DNA of 64,000 nucleotides from Spirosoma pollinicola (GTDB taxonomy: Bacteria > Bacteroidota > Bacteroidia > Cytophagales > Spirosomataceae). The DNA is taken from contig NZ_CP025096.1 in NCBI RefSeq assembly GCF_002831565.1, positions 3,077,027 through 3,141,026 of the forward strand. The letters are read 5' to 3'. Below, one piece after another: positions 9,458-18,916 of this stretch (positions within the stretch are counted from its first letter, which is position 1; the number at the start of each line of letters is the position of its first letter). The position numbers were made by a program, and so were the translations under genes. A model generated the notes under the pieces. The model worked only from the letters and a program-made list of their open reading frames with translations. It did no database searches and had not been told where the DNA came from.

Positions 9458-10414
9458 ATGGCACAGCAAACAGTAATCGGCGTATTCGATAGCGCATCAG
9501 ATGCGCAACAAGCCGTAGACCAACTAGTTAATAACGGTTTCTCACGTGACAGCATTGACCTGTCGGCTCAACAATCGTCAGCGTACACCGACAGCACCAC
9601 CACCCGCGTTGATCGGGACGATGACAACGATCACGACAGCGGAATTGGCGGTTTCTTTAGTTCACTGTTTGGCAGCGATTCCGATGATTCACGCAAATAT
9701 TCAGATGCAGCTAGTCGTGGTTCGCTGGTAACAGTTCATGCTCAATCGTCGGACGAAGCGGAGCGAGCAGCTGATTTACTCGATGAGTATGGTGCCGTTG
9801 ACGTTGACGAACGGGCAAATGAATATGGTACAACTCAGTATGGCTCTACTCAATCGTATGGAGATACTGCCTACACGGGTACTACGGGAACTGGCCTTGC
9901 AGACACAACAGACTACAATACTACGTCTGATTTGACCAACACAACGGATCGGAATCTATCAACAGATCCCAATCAGACGCTTAAAGTAATCGAAGAAAAC
10001 CTACAGGTAGGCAAACGGGAAGTTGAGCGGGGTGGTGTTCGGGTACGCAGTCGGATTATTGAAAAGCCGGTGGAAGAAAGCCTGCGCCTGCGCGAAGAAC
10101 GGGTTAGTGTGCAACGCACGCCTGTCAACCGTCCTGCTACAGCCGATGAACTGAATGCCTTCCAGGAGGGACAGATCGAACTGGTTGAACGTGCCGAAGT
10201 ACCCGTTGTTTCGAAAACGGCCAACGTCGTTGAAGAAATCTCGGTTGGCAAAGAGGTGAACGAGCGCGTTGAGACAATACGCGATACCGTTCGCAGCACA
10301 GATGTAGAGGTTGAAAACCTGCCAGATCAATCGGGGCAAACGACTCGTACCACCGGGTACACAGGTACCTCTGATCTGGATGACGATACGAATACTAGCT
10401 ATACCAATCGGTAG
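9458..10414 (+). CDS. YflT-type general stress domain fused to DUF2382
   Basis: The protein has 318 residues from the ATG at 9458; a GTG at 9416 would add 14 polar residues and is less likely, because the conserved fold starts at QTVIGVFDSASDAQQAVDQL. Residues 1-110 resemble the heat-induced YflT/general stress 17M domain with an acidic Asp/Ser insert. A low-complexity Thr/Tyr/Gly linker (about 120-180) leads to a C-terminal DUF2382 domain (LKVIEENLQVGKREVERG, and repeats of V.V.R). It is likely cytoplasmic and stress-linked, like its upstream neighbour. Confidence 0.82.
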   Translation: MAQQTVIGVFDSASDAQQAVDQLVNNGFSRDSIDLSAQQSSAYTDSTTTRVDRDDDNDHDSGIGGFFSSLFGSDSDDSRKYSDAASRGSLVTVHAQSSDEAERAADLLDEYGAVDVDERANEYGTTQYGSTQSYGDTAYTGTTGTGLADTTDYNTTSDLTNTTDRNLSTDPNQTLKVIEENLQVGKREVERGGVRVRSRIIEKPVEESLRLREERVSVQRTPVNRPATADELNAFQEGQIELVERAEVPVVSKTANVVEEISVGKEVNERVETIRDTVRSTDVEVENLPDQSGQTTRTTGYTGTSDLDDDTNTSYTNR

Positions 10415-10430
10415 TAAGTCAATAAAGTGA

Positions 10431-10466
10431 ATAGCCCGGTTCTGGAAACAGAACCGGGCTATTTTT
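10431..10466. terminator. Intrinsic terminator
   Basis: A 13-bp stem, ATAGCCCGGTTCT with AGAACCGGGCTAT and a 6-base loop, is followed by a short T-run. It ends the DUF2382 operon on the plus strand and faces the convergent AtuA operon. Confidence 0.85.
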
Positions 10467-10516
10467 ATGAAAGTTGTTTGACCGTTCTCTAACGAACAAC
10501 TCAATGATCAACTAAA

Positions 10517-10828
10517 TTAACTTTCAATCTCCATTTCGAGCAAGGCATAACTCAGGGTTTTTCCGTGAGGATCCATTGTAAGTGAAGTCGTTACGCCACC
10601 TGTTAGCGCCTGTTGACACACAAACTGAAGCGCAGGCAGGTTCGGCATTTCGTAGCGGGTTACCTCACCCGAAACAATGTCGCGTAAGTGGTTCTTTACC
10701 GATTCGGCAGTAACCTGCGTGCATAGCAATGCGTAATCCTCATCATTATAAGGAATCAGGGAAAGCGTTAGCGTATTGCCTTTGTCGCCTGCCCGGCTAT
10801 GGGCCAGTTTATAGAGTTTGATTTTCAA
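10517..10828 (-). CDS. AtuA C-terminal-domain-like small protein
   Basis: The 103-residue protein opens with LYKLAHSRAGDKGNTLTLSL, the pattern of the AtuA_C domain that forms the C-terminal part of longer AtuA proteins or, as here, a separate subunit. Its ATG overlaps the stop of the upstream AtuA gene by 4 bases (ATGA), so the two are translationally coupled. It probably acts with that protein in one complex; the reaction is not established. Confidence 0.8.
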   Translation of the reverse strand: MKIKLYKLAHSRAGDKGNTLTLSLIPYNDEDYALLCTQVTAESVKNHLRDIVSGEVTRYEMPNLPALQFVCQQALTGGVTTSLTMDPHGKTLSYALLEMEIES

Positions 10829-12147
10829 GCGTGTCGTAGAATGAATTGGGGTGTTAGTTTAGTGCGGGGGATAAGTGTCGAAACGATGCCCACAACCTCG
10901 TGAATGTACTTACGAGCCCCGCCCCCACCGGCGGGTCCGTTGGTATAAAGCGCTTCGACCTCTTCGCCTACTAAAGCGGCCTGTTCAGCAGTCTTGGCAC
11001 GGCCCGCTACCCGCAGCCGAATCTCATACGGATCAGGGTAAGTACCGAAGGTTTTCCGGTGAACGGATACACTACCGATGTAGTCGATGCGCAGATCAGG
11101 GAAGCGGTCTTGTAGCCGATTCTGAATGATTGCTCCGGCTAATTTTGCCCGACCCAGGGCATTCGAACCCGCATAGGACAGTTCGCCTTCGCCAATATAA
11201 CCGGCTTCATAACCCACGCTTACTTTGAGCGTATCAGGTCGAACCTGTCCCCGCCCACCCGTAGCACGCACCTGGTTTGGGGCGGTTTGGGTTAAATGTA
11301 CCTGCGTAAAATCGGCAATAACATCGGGCGTGATGTAGCGGCTGGGGTCCATGACTTCATACAATAATTGCTCTTTGGCCGTTGCAACGCTCAGTAGTCC
11401 ACCCGTACCGGCTACCTTGCCAAAGACCGCTGTACCATCTGCCGAAATATCCGCAAACGGATGGCCCAGGTGCGCCATATCGGGTAAGTCTTTCTTATCG
11501 GGATCGGCAAAGTAACCACCCGTAAGTTGCCCCGCGCATTCCAATAAGTGGCCAATCACGGTTCCCTGTCCAATCTGGTTCACGTCGTCCAGCGACCAGC
11601 CGAACTCATACGCCAGTGGAGCTACAAATAGAGATGGGTCGGCTACGCGGCCCGTAATGATGATCTGAGCAGAGGTAGCCAGCGCAGGCAAAATTGCGTC
11701 GGTGCCGAGGTAGGCATTTGCCGAAATCAGTGGCGCGGAATCCGTTAATGGTTTTCCTGTTTCCAGTGCTTGTTCATTGCCCGTGAGCTGATCGAACACA
11801 TCGTCGCCCGTAACAGCGGCTACCGTGACGGACAGGTTCATTCGTCGGGCAATTTCGCAGATTTTTTCGGCAGCGGCCAGCGGGTTGGCCGCGCCCATGT
11901 TGGTAATCAGGCGCACGTTGTTGGCCAGCAAATCGGGCAACAGGCTTTCGATTCGACGTTCGAGCAAGGGGTCGTACCCTTTGGTTGGGTCCTGACGTTT
12001 GCGTTTTTGCGCGAGCGAAATGGTTCGCTCGGCCAGGCATTCGAGCACTAAATAATCCAGCTTTCCCTCCTGAACCAGAATCACCGCCGGTTCGAGCCGG
12101 TCACCGGAAAAGCCAGCGCCACAGCCAATTCGGATAGTTTCTTTCAT
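10825..12147 (-). CDS. AtuA family (DUF1446) protein
   Basis: This protein has 440 residues from the ATG at 12147, which overlaps the transporter stop by 4 bases; an in-frame ATG at 12210 would run 21 residues back into the transporter gene. Motifs typical of the family are IRIGCGAGFSGDRLEPA at the N terminus, LVLECLAERT, LITNMGAANP, and the Gly-rich NGPAGGGGARKY near the C terminus. AtuA was named from acyclic terpene utilisation in Pseudomonas, but many relatives sit in other carboxylate pathways. With a CitMHS-type transporter upstream, a role in breaking down an imported organic acid is likely; the substrate is unknown. Confidence 0.85.
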   Translation of the reverse strand: MKETIRIGCGAGFSGDRLEPAVILVQEGKLDYLVLECLAERTISLAQKRKRQDPTKGYDPLLERRIESLLPDLLANNVRLITNMGAANPLAAAEKICEIARRMNLSVTVAAVTGDDVFDQLTGNEQALETGKPLTDSAPLISANAYLGTDAILPALATSAQIIITGRVADPSLFVAPLAYEFGWSLDDVNQIGQGTVIGHLLECAGQLTGGYFADPDKKDLPDMAHLGHPFADISADGTAVFGKVAGTGGLLSVATAKEQLLYEVMDPSRYITPDVIADFTQVHLTQTAPNQVRATGGRGQVRPDTLKVSVGYEAGYIGEGELSYAGSNALGRAKLAGAIIQNRLQDRFPDLRIDYIGSVSVHRKTFGTYPDPYEIRLRVAGRAKTAEQAALVGEEVEALYTNGPAGGGGARKYIHEVVGIVSTLIPRTKLTPQFILRHA

Positions 12148-13439
12148 AGATGAATTGACCCGGTCAAGAGAGCCGCCAGCGTCATAACGAGCGTAGTACC
12201 GAAAGCCCATTTAAGGATAAATTTCTGGTGGTCGCCCAGATCAACCTCCGCCAGACCAATCAGCAAAAAAGTCGAGGCAGTGAGGGGGCTAACCGGGAAA
12301 CCAACAGTCATCTGCCCCAGCAAAGCTGCCCGCCCAATTTCCAGTGGGTCAATGCCGAATTGCGTCGCCGTTTGGCTCAGGATCGGCACTACACCAAAAT
12401 AATAGGCATCGGGCGTAAAGAGCAAACTTGCGGGCATACTGGTAATGGCCGTGAGCGTTGGCAGCCAGTTGGCGTGTTGTTGCGGAATCAGCGAAACTAC
12501 CGATGTTGCCATCGCATCGATCATGTGGGAGCCTGTCAGGATTCCCGAAAAAACACCGGCGGCAAAGATCATACTCGACACCATGAAAATATTGTTGCCA
12601 TGACTGCGCACAACCTTCTGTTGGTCGGCCAGTTTGGGATAGTTGATGAGCAAAGCCACCACGCTCGCCACAATGAAAAGGGCCGCGGCCGGAACCCAGC
12701 CTTTCATGAGCGTGGTGATGAGCGCAATGGTCAGCACAGCATTTATCCAGAAGAGTTTTGGGCGACGGAACTGCCGCTGTTCATCGGTCAGGTTTTCGTG
12801 ATGAACATAGCGCAGGTCAGAAACACCCAGGCGTTTCCGCTCTTTCAGGCCAAACCAGTACGCCACAAACAACACCCAGATAACACCTGCAATAATGGCT
12901 GGAATATTGGGGTTGAAAAGTTGCGTTGCATCTGTTTTCAAGGTCGAAATGGCCCGCGCCGACGTACCCGACCACGGAACCAAATGCATGGGTCCAACGC
13001 TCAGCGCCACAATGCCCGACAGCATCAGTCGATTGATATTGAGTTGTTTGTAAATCGGCAAAAAAGCCGACATAACGATCATAAATGTTGCCGTTCCATC
13101 GCCATCGAGGTGAACGATCATGGTCAATATAGCCGTTCCCACAATGACCTTGAGCGGGTCGCCTTTGACATAGCGGATGATGGCGGCAATAACGGGATCG
13201 AACAGGCCCACATCGAGCATTGTTCCGAAATACAGCACAGCAAACATCAGCAGGATACCCGTTGGGGCCACCTGCTTAATACCTGCCAGCACCATCTCGC
13301 CCAGTTCTTTCGGTCCAAAGCCTGCCAGAAGCCCCATGATAACGGGAACCAGCACCAAGGCCGTAATGACCGACAGACGCTTGGTGATAATCAGTATTAG
13401 AAAAACGCCAATGGTGGCGAACCCTAAGAGAGACAGCAT
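12144..13439 (-). CDS. CitMHS-family citrate/organic-acid transporter
   Basis: The 431-residue integral membrane protein has about 11-12 hydrophobic helices. Family signals include the N-terminal LLGFATIGVFLILIITKRLS, MIVHLDGDGTATFMI, GPMHLVPWSGTSARA, and the C-terminal MTVGFPVSPLTASTFLLIG. CitMHS carriers move metal-citrate or related di- and tricarboxylates with protons. It is the first gene of a three-gene operon with AtuA and AtuA_C, each joined by an ATGA overlap. No promoter box was recognised upstream. Confidence 0.85.
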   Translation of the reverse strand: MLSLLGFATIGVFLILIITKRLSVITALVLVPVIMGLLAGFGPKELGEMVLAGIKQVAPTGILLMFAVLYFGTMLDVGLFDPVIAAIIRYVKGDPLKVIVGTAILTMIVHLDGDGTATFMIVMSAFLPIYKQLNINRLMLSGIVALSVGPMHLVPWSGTSARAISTLKTDATQLFNPNIPAIIAGVIWVLFVAYWFGLKERKRLGVSDLRYVHHENLTDEQRQFRRPKLFWINAVLTIALITTLMKGWVPAAALFIVASVVALLINYPKLADQQKVVRSHGNNIFMVSSMIFAAGVFSGILTGSHMIDAMATSVVSLIPQQHANWLPTLTAITSMPASLLFTPDAYYFGVVPILSQTATQFGIDPLEIGRAALLGQMTVGFPVSPLTASTFLLIGLAEVDLGDHQKFILKWAFGTTLVMTLAALLTGSIHL

Positions 13440-13486
13440 GGTATAGGGTATATTTTCAATACAGACAAACGTTTTGGGATGAGGTT

Positions 13487-13549
13487 ACTTTTGGGGCAGG
13501 ATTACAGGATGGTCAGTCCGTTTATGGCCTATAATCCTGCTCCAAAAGT
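13487..13549. terminator. 18-bp inverted repeat
   Basis: ACTTTTGGGGCAGGATTA pairs with TAATCCTGCTCCAAAAGT with one mismatch across a 27-base loop. It abuts the stop codon of the esterase gene at 13554 and precedes the CitMHS operon, so it could end esterase transcription. Confidence 0.5.
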
Positions 13550-13553
13550 TTAT

Positions 13554-15179
13554 TTACAACGACTTCCCGGCCACAATTTGCAGCAATTCTTTATCAGGGT
13601 TGGTTTTCACCTGATTTACGTTGTCGAGAATCATGGTTGCCCCATTTTCGGCAGTGTAAGCTGGCCAGGTGGGTAAACCCTTATGATTCGGGTTACCCGT
13701 CCGGGCGAAGGCGATCCAGGCCCGGCTCATTTTGTCGGCAAGGGTTTGAGCTTCTTTTCCACCACCCGTCATTTCTTCACAACGGCTGATATTATCGAAA
13801 GCAAAGGGGATTTCCATACAGTGCATAGCTTTGTACATGCCATCCATTACCGGCGACTGCCAGGTGAACAGGTACATATAAACCGGAGCCGCGCCCGGAA
13901 TTGCTTTCCCGTTTGCCTGTTTAACGGTGAGGGGGCGAAAGTTGAAGTCAATGTCCAGGTAATCTGATGGTTTCACCGTTTCGGGATAGGCTTTCTTAAC
14001 AGCCGCCATATACGCGTCGGCTTTGTCGCCGTATTTCTTCTGCACATTCTCTTTTACCCCGTCCATCGTAATGTCGCGGGTGGCGGGGTTGAACGGAGTA
14101 AACTCATTTTTAGTCGAGCCGACCAGCAGCGGAACATTTTTCGACAGTTCTATTGCGGCTGCGTCTGTAGGTTGATAGGGCAGGAAACTACCGTCGTGAA
14201 TTGGTCCCCAGCCCAGTCCGAAAGTAGGTTTCCCTTCGGCTTTCATCCCGTCTGATACTTTCTTCAATGCGCGTTTGCTGGCGGCATTCAGGCGTTCATA
14301 GGATATTTTCTGAAGTGAATCGACTTGGCTGGGTTGTAAATTCAACTCTGTCAGTAAGGCAGCACTCACCTGCTTCATCAGCGCACTTTCCGTAAAACTG
14401 GTAATGTAACTGCCGCTTTGCACAATGGCTTTGTGGAACAATCCTTTTGCCGATGGCGCGTTCATGAGGCTGGTCACTTTACCACCCCCGCCCGACTGGC
14501 CGAATATGGTCACGTTGTTCGGGTCACCACCGAACTGATTGATATTCTGCTTCACCCATTGCAGGGCAACTACCAGATCCATCAGGCCCGCATTCGCTGA
14601 ATTTTTGTACTTTTCACCATAGGCCGACAAATCCAGAAAACCCAGCACATTGAGCCGGTGATTGAGCGTAACTACGACAACGTCGCCTTTTTTGGTCAGA
14701 TTTTCGCCATCATACGATGGCAATTCGACAGATGAGCCAGCCGTGAAACCACCTCCGTGCAACCATACCATAACCGGTCGTTTTTGAGCAGGCGTGGCCT
14801 GTGGCGTCCAGACGTTCAGGCTCAGGCAATTTTCGTTGGTAAAGCCCCAATCGTGGTGAAAGGGAAATTCAATGACATCGTTTGTCGTCGTTGTTATGTC
14901 CATCGGGCAAACGGGGCCGTAAGTCATCGAACTCCGAACGCCTGTCCAGGAATCTGGTTTGGTGGGGGCTTCAAACCGTTCGGCTTTCGCATACGGAATG
15001 CCTTTAAACGTAAACGTGCCATTGTGAATATAACCCCGCACACTGCCCGATTCGGTGCTTACTGTGGCGATACCTTTTCCCGCCACAATGGGCGAAGCGG
15101 TTTCCTTTGCTGATTGCGCTACGGCCAGCAGCGGCAGGCTGAGTACCAGCAGAGAAACGAAAGTTGATTTGATTTTCAT
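13554..15179 (-). CDS. Secreted type-B carboxylesterase
   Basis: The 541-residue alpha/beta hydrolase has a signal peptide ending at AVAQS. Landmarks are NENCLSLNVWTP, the oxyanion loop HGGGFTAGS, and the nucleophile elbow FGQSGGGGK with Ser229. The usual GESAGG elbow is changed to GQSGGG, as in some bacterial homologues. A C-terminal His is expected near MHCMEIPF. It is probably periplasmic or extracellular and acts on short acyl or aryl esters. It lies about 58 bp downstream of another secreted esterase gene, so the two may be co-transcribed. Confidence 0.88.
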   Translation of the reverse strand: MKIKSTFVSLLVLSLPLLAVAQSAKETASPIVAGKGIATVSTESGSVRGYIHNGTFTFKGIPYAKAERFEAPTKPDSWTGVRSSMTYGPVCPMDITTTTNDVIEFPFHHDWGFTNENCLSLNVWTPQATPAQKRPVMVWLHGGGFTAGSSVELPSYDGENLTKKGDVVVVTLNHRLNVLGFLDLSAYGEKYKNSANAGLMDLVVALQWVKQNINQFGGDPNNVTIFGQSGGGGKVTSLMNAPSAKGLFHKAIVQSGSYITSFTESALMKQVSAALLTELNLQPSQVDSLQKISYERLNAASKRALKKVSDGMKAEGKPTFGLGWGPIHDGSFLPYQPTDAAAIELSKNVPLLVGSTKNEFTPFNPATRDITMDGVKENVQKKYGDKADAYMAAVKKAYPETVKPSDYLDIDFNFRPLTVKQANGKAIPGAAPVYMYLFTWQSPVMDGMYKAMHCMEIPFAFDNISRCEEMTGGGKEAQTLADKMSRAWIAFARTGNPNHKGLPTWPAYTAENGATMILDNVNQVKTNPDKELLQIVAGKSL

Positions 15180-15237
15180 GAAAGCAGGGGTTGGTAAGAT
15201 GTTTCAGTATTATTGGAAGGCACTAATCTGTTAGAGA

Positions 15238-16116
15238 TTACTTCATAACAAACACCCCATTCGCTTTGAGGATGTTGCTGAAGAACAGCAGTTGGTAAGG
15301 CAGGGCATTTCCCCAATATTCCCAGGTATGGGCACCGGGCCGCTCGGTATAGTCGTGCGGGGTTTTGTTCTCCATTAATCGACGGTGCAGATCACGGTTT
15401 GTTTCGATCAGGAAATCATCGACACCAATATCGAAGATCAGCGGCAGATTATTGGCCTTAAGCTGGTCGGCCAGTGTTACCATTGTATAGCCTGGATAAG
15501 GTGCATCGCCCTCTTTAGCTGTCCCCAAAAGTTTAACAAAATTATCGGCACGTGATTTGGCGAAATCGGCGGGGACTTTCCAGGTAGCGGTGTTGATGTT
15601 CATAACACCACTCATACTCCCAGCGGCCGCGTACAGCTCAGGGTGGCGGCTCGCTATAAACATAGCGCCGTGCCCGCCCATCGACAAACCGGCAATGATC
15701 CGGCCCTTTTTGTCGCGAACAGTCTTGTAGCTACTGTCAATTTTGTCGATCAATTCTTTCGAAATAAACGTCTCGAACTGGCTGGTTTTAACCAGCGGAC
15801 TATCGAAGTAGTAGCTGGTTGGGTCGCCATCGGGTGTGACGATGATCAGGTTATACTGATCAGCCATCCGCTGCAACAGCGTCTTGTCGGGCACTTTAGT
15901 AAGCCAGTCACGGAAGTTCCCAGAGCCTCCATGTAGCAGATAAAGCACTGGTAGTGGCTGTTTTATTTTCTTGTATCGTTCCGGCAATACGACCCCTGCC
16001 CTGAGCGTCCGGCCCATAGCGGCACTGGGAACATCGAGCGAGTCAACTTTTGCTTGAACAGCAATTAAAGGAAAGATTAGCAGACAGATACAGACTGCCA
16101 AGCGAAACAAACTCAT
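15238..16116 (-). CDS. Secreted esterase D/antigen-85-type alpha/beta hydrolase
   Basis: The 292-residue protein has a signal peptide (about 1-22, ending VQA). The nucleophile is Ser145 in GLSMGGHG. The acid is probably in GVDDFLIE and the histidine in PGAHTWEYW. The fold belongs to the putative-esterase family that includes feruloyl and acetyl-xylan esterases as well as mycolyltransferases. Substrate preference cannot be read from the sequence, but a role in removing ester groups from polysaccharides fits the neighbouring secreted esterase. Confidence 0.87.
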   Translation of the reverse strand: MSLFRLAVCICLLIFPLIAVQAKVDSLDVPSAAMGRTLRAGVVLPERYKKIKQPLPVLYLLHGGSGNFRDWLTKVPDKTLLQRMADQYNLIIVTPDGDPTSYYFDSPLVKTSQFETFISKELIDKIDSSYKTVRDKKGRIIAGLSMGGHGAMFIASRHPELYAAAGSMSGVMNINTATWKVPADFAKSRADNFVKLLGTAKEGDAPYPGYTMVTLADQLKANNLPLIFDIGVDDFLIETNRDLHRRLMENKTPHDYTERPGAHTWEYWGNALPYQLLFFSNILKANGVFVMK

Positions 16117-16345
16117 AGGTAGACAGGGTGATTAATAACGAGGCTCATTGACAAACTATAATGCCCCGATTCTGGGAGCAGATAGCTTTACGTCAAAAAT
16201 ACACAAAGAAGAATCTTTCTAGCAGTATTTGCTTATTCTTTTGTAAAATTTCTTGTAATGCTGGGGTTGCGAGCCTGAAATGAATGGCTGGATACGCTGC
16301 CTTGGTGTCAGTTTATTTCCGTAGTGTGAGAAACGGTATGAACCT

Positions 16346-17899
16346 TTACTTCAAATACCTCACCAATTCCTCAATAGATCGAATGCCTACTGTTTTGGCC
16401 TGATCCCGACGCATCATGAGGCAATAGCTATTGCTGAATCCAAGCGGTTTCAGCCAGTCGAGCTGATATTTTTCCTGAAATTGCTGTTGGCAAAATCGAT
16501 ACACCGAGTCTGATTGCATCGTTAACTTCTTGAGGATTGCCGCCGGGGGTTGCAGCACAACCAGCAGACCCGTGCCGGTGTATTCGGGATAAAAATCAAT
16601 AGCGCCGGTGCGGAGGGCGTCGAAACAGATTTGTGTGCCGCCCAGACCCGTTTTTGTCACGACGCGCAGGCGGGTTTGACCTTCAATCAGTTGCCGGTAA
16701 ATCTCGGCCAGAATGTACTGTTCGGTAAATACCTTTGAGCCCATGACCACCGTTTCGGGACGGTCACCTGCCGCCGGAATTTTGTACAAGCCCACGCGTT
16801 TCAGAAAATCACGAGCCACCTGCTCCGGCGACTCTTTTTTATAATCGGCTTGGTAGTTCAGGGCCGTCATGACAGAATCGGTGAGTTTACCAGCCAAAAG
16901 ATTGAGCGTTGGGCCGAGATCAGGGTAACGCTTGAGCGTAGTCTGCCGCACAACCGGGGCCGCATCGTAGGGCGGAAATGCATGTTTGGTATCCTCCAGC
17001 ACCAATAAATTAAACGCCTTAATACGGCCATCAGTGGAGTAGCCACTAATAATATCGACCTGCTCCCTTCGAATGGCTTCATACATCAGATTCTGGTCGA
17101 TGAGCCGGGGCCGAAGCTGTAGCCCATAGGTTTTCTGCAAGCCCGGATAGCCATCGGCACGGCCATAAAACTCGTGGGCAAAACCCGCTACCAATTTGTC
17201 CTGCCGACCCGGCAAGAGGTAAAACGCCGATAGAAACGGCACCAGAATGACAAATGCCAGTGCGCCCACTCTCAGTTTTTTGACAGACAGGTTTTGTAAA
17301 CGGGCCAATCCAAAATCGAAGCCAACCGCCAGTAAAGCCGCCGGAATGGCCCCGGCCAGCATCATACTGACGTTACTCAGGGCGATGCCGCTAAAAATAA
17401 ACTCGCCCAAACCACCCGCAGCGACATAAGCCGCCAGTGTAGCCACACCCACATTGATGACGGTTGCCGTTCGTACACCCGCAAAAATAACAGGCAGCGC
17501 CAGCGGTAACTCGACCTTCGTCAGGACCTGATTTTTGGTCATACCTACCCCCGTTGCAGCTTCTTTTATTGACGGGCTAACTTCCGTAATACCCACATAG
17601 GTGTTCCGAATAATGGGCAGCAATGCATATAGAAACAATGCCACCAGCGCCGGGCCAACGCCGATACCCAACAGCGGAATCAGGAAGCCCAACAGCGCTA
17701 CACTCGGCACGGTTTGCAACACGCCAGCCACGCCCAGAACGCCACTCGCCAGCCGGGTTCGACGTGAAATGAGAATGCCAAGGGGTACACCAATCAATAA
17801 CGCCAGCAACAAGGACACAAACGTTAACCCGATGTGGGTTAACGTTTGCTCCAGCAGTTTATCGGCATGATCGCGGATGAACAGGAAGAAGTTAGTCAT
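16346..17899 (-). CDS. OpuC-type osmoprotectant ABC permease fused to substrate-binding domain
   Basis: The ATG at 17899 gives 517 residues; it follows the ATPase frame with an 8-base overlap, and an in-frame ATG at 17938 would lengthen the overlap. Residues about 1-215 are a permease with five to six helices and the ABC-coupling loop (EAATGVGMTKNQVLTKVELPLA). Residues about 235-517 are a periplasmic glycine-betaine/choline-type binding domain (VVMGSKVFTEQYILAEIYRQ, GLGGTQICFDALRTGAIDFYPEYTGTG). The permease-binding-protein fusion is a known architecture for quaternary-amine importers. It works with the ATPase upstream to take up compatible solutes in osmotic stress. Confidence 0.9.
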   Translation of the reverse strand: MTNFFLFIRDHADKLLEQTLTHIGLTFVSLLLALLIGVPLGILISRRTRLASGVLGVAGVLQTVPSVALLGFLIPLLGIGVGPALVALFLYALLPIIRNTYVGITEVSPSIKEAATGVGMTKNQVLTKVELPLALPVIFAGVRTATVINVGVATLAAYVAAGGLGEFIFSGIALSNVSMMLAGAIPAALLAVGFDFGLARLQNLSVKKLRVGALAFVILVPFLSAFYLLPGRQDKLVAGFAHEFYGRADGYPGLQKTYGLQLRPRLIDQNLMYEAIRREQVDIISGYSTDGRIKAFNLLVLEDTKHAFPPYDAAPVVRQTTLKRYPDLGPTLNLLAGKLTDSVMTALNYQADYKKESPEQVARDFLKRVGLYKIPAAGDRPETVVMGSKVFTEQYILAEIYRQLIEGQTRLRVVTKTGLGGTQICFDALRTGAIDFYPEYTGTGLLVVLQPPAAILKKLTMQSDSVYRFCQQQFQEKYQLDWLKPLGFSNSYCLMMRRDQAKTVGIRSIEELVRYLK

Positions 17900-18626
17900 G
17901 TAGCCGATGAGGTTTGTCGTCCAGAAAATCGCGAACAAAGTCAGTGGCCGGGTTCGTCAGTAACTCGTCAGGCGGACCGATTTGGACAATCTGCCCCTTG
18001 TCCATAAGCGCAATACGGTCGGCGAGTTCGAGGGCTTCACTCACATCGTGCGTAACCAGAACGACGGTCGTTTCGCGCAGTTCATTCAGTCCGAACAACT
18101 CCCGCCGAACGTGTTTCCGGGTGAACGGATCGAGCGCGCCAAAGGGTTCGTCCATGAGCACCACGGGCGGATTAACAGCTAATGCCCGCGCCAGTCCAAC
18201 GCGTTGCCGCTGGCCACCACTTAATTCGGCCGGGTAGCGGGTTAGCAATGCGACGGGTAACTGAAGTTTCTCCATTAACTCATGAGTTCGCTCCTGTATT
18301 CGGGCTGGCTCCCAATTGAGTAGTTTGGGCACAGTAGCAATAGCATCGGCAACGGTGTAGTGCGGAAAAAGACCACCATCCTGAATGACGTAGCCAACTC
18401 GCCGGCGCAACTCAGGGCCCGCCTGCTGTCGTACATCAATACCATCGACAGTGATTGAGCCGGAAGTTGGCTCAATCAGTCGGTTGATCATTTTGAGCGT
18501 CGTGGTTTTACCGCACCCACTCGTTCCGAGCAACACCAAGGTCTCGCCCTTCCCTACCGTGAGTGATACGTCATTAACAGCTGTATAAGAGTCAAATTGT
18601 TTGGTCAGATTTTGGATTTCGATCAT
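17892..18626 (-). CDS. OpuCA/ProV-type ABC transporter ATP-binding protein
   Basis: The 244-residue ATPase has Walker A (GTSGCGKTT), a Q-loop (YVIQDGG), the signature LSGGQRQR, Walker B (VVLMDEP) and the switch His in VTHD. It lacks the C-terminal CBS pair seen in longer ProV/OpuAA proteins. It overlaps both neighbours: 4 bases with DUF427 upstream and 8 with the permease gene downstream. This makes a tight operon for osmoprotectant import. Confidence 0.92.
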   Translation of the reverse strand: MIEIQNLTKQFDSYTAVNDVSLTVGKGETLVLLGTSGCGKTTTLKMINRLIEPTSGSITVDGIDVRQQAGPELRRRVGYVIQDGGLFPHYTVADAIATVPKLLNWEPARIQERTHELMEKLQLPVALLTRYPAELSGGQRQRVGLARALAVNPPVVLMDEPFGALDPFTRKHVRRELFGLNELRETTVVLVTHDVSEALELADRIALMDKGQIVQIGPPDELLTNPATDFVRDFLDDKPHRLHD

Positions 18627-18904
18627 TCAACTACTTGTACGCCTTTCCAGAACGCTACCCGGTTTTTGATTTCGCTAGCGGCCGATTTCGGTTCGGGATA
18701 ATACCAGGCGGCATCAGGGTTGGTTTTGCCGTCGACCGTCAGGGTATAGTAAGATGCCAGACCTTTCCAGGGGCAGGTTGTGTGCGTTTCGCTATCGACC
18801 AGAAATTTAGCCTTAACCGAATCTTTCGGGAAGTAATGATTATTTTCAACAATGACGGTGTCGTCACTTTCGGCGATGGTTTCACCGTTCCAGATAGCTT
18901 TCAT
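18623..18904 (-). CDS. DUF427 domain protein
   Basis: The 93-residue protein starts at the ATG at 18904 (MKAIWNGETIAESDDTVIVE), matching how DUF427 proteins begin; an ATG 11 codons upstream is less likely. Conserved features include NHYFP, THTTCPWKG and the aromatic DAAWYYPEP. The function of DUF427 is not established. The stop overlaps the ABC ATPase start (ATGA), so it is translationally coupled to the osmoprotectant transporter, an association worth noting. Confidence 0.85.
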   Translation of the reverse strand: MKAIWNGETIAESDDTVIVENNHYFPKDSVKAKFLVDSETHTTCPWKGLASYYTLTVDGKTNPDAAWYYPEPKSAASEIKNRVAFWKGVQVVE

Positions 18905-18916
18905 AATAGTGTTATT

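Noticed and set aside
12228-13400. A 390-codon open frame on the plus strand opposite the CitMHS transporter
   Set aside because: It is antisense to a convincing membrane transporter, has His/Gln/Asn/Arg-rich composition typical of shadow frames, and shows no domain.
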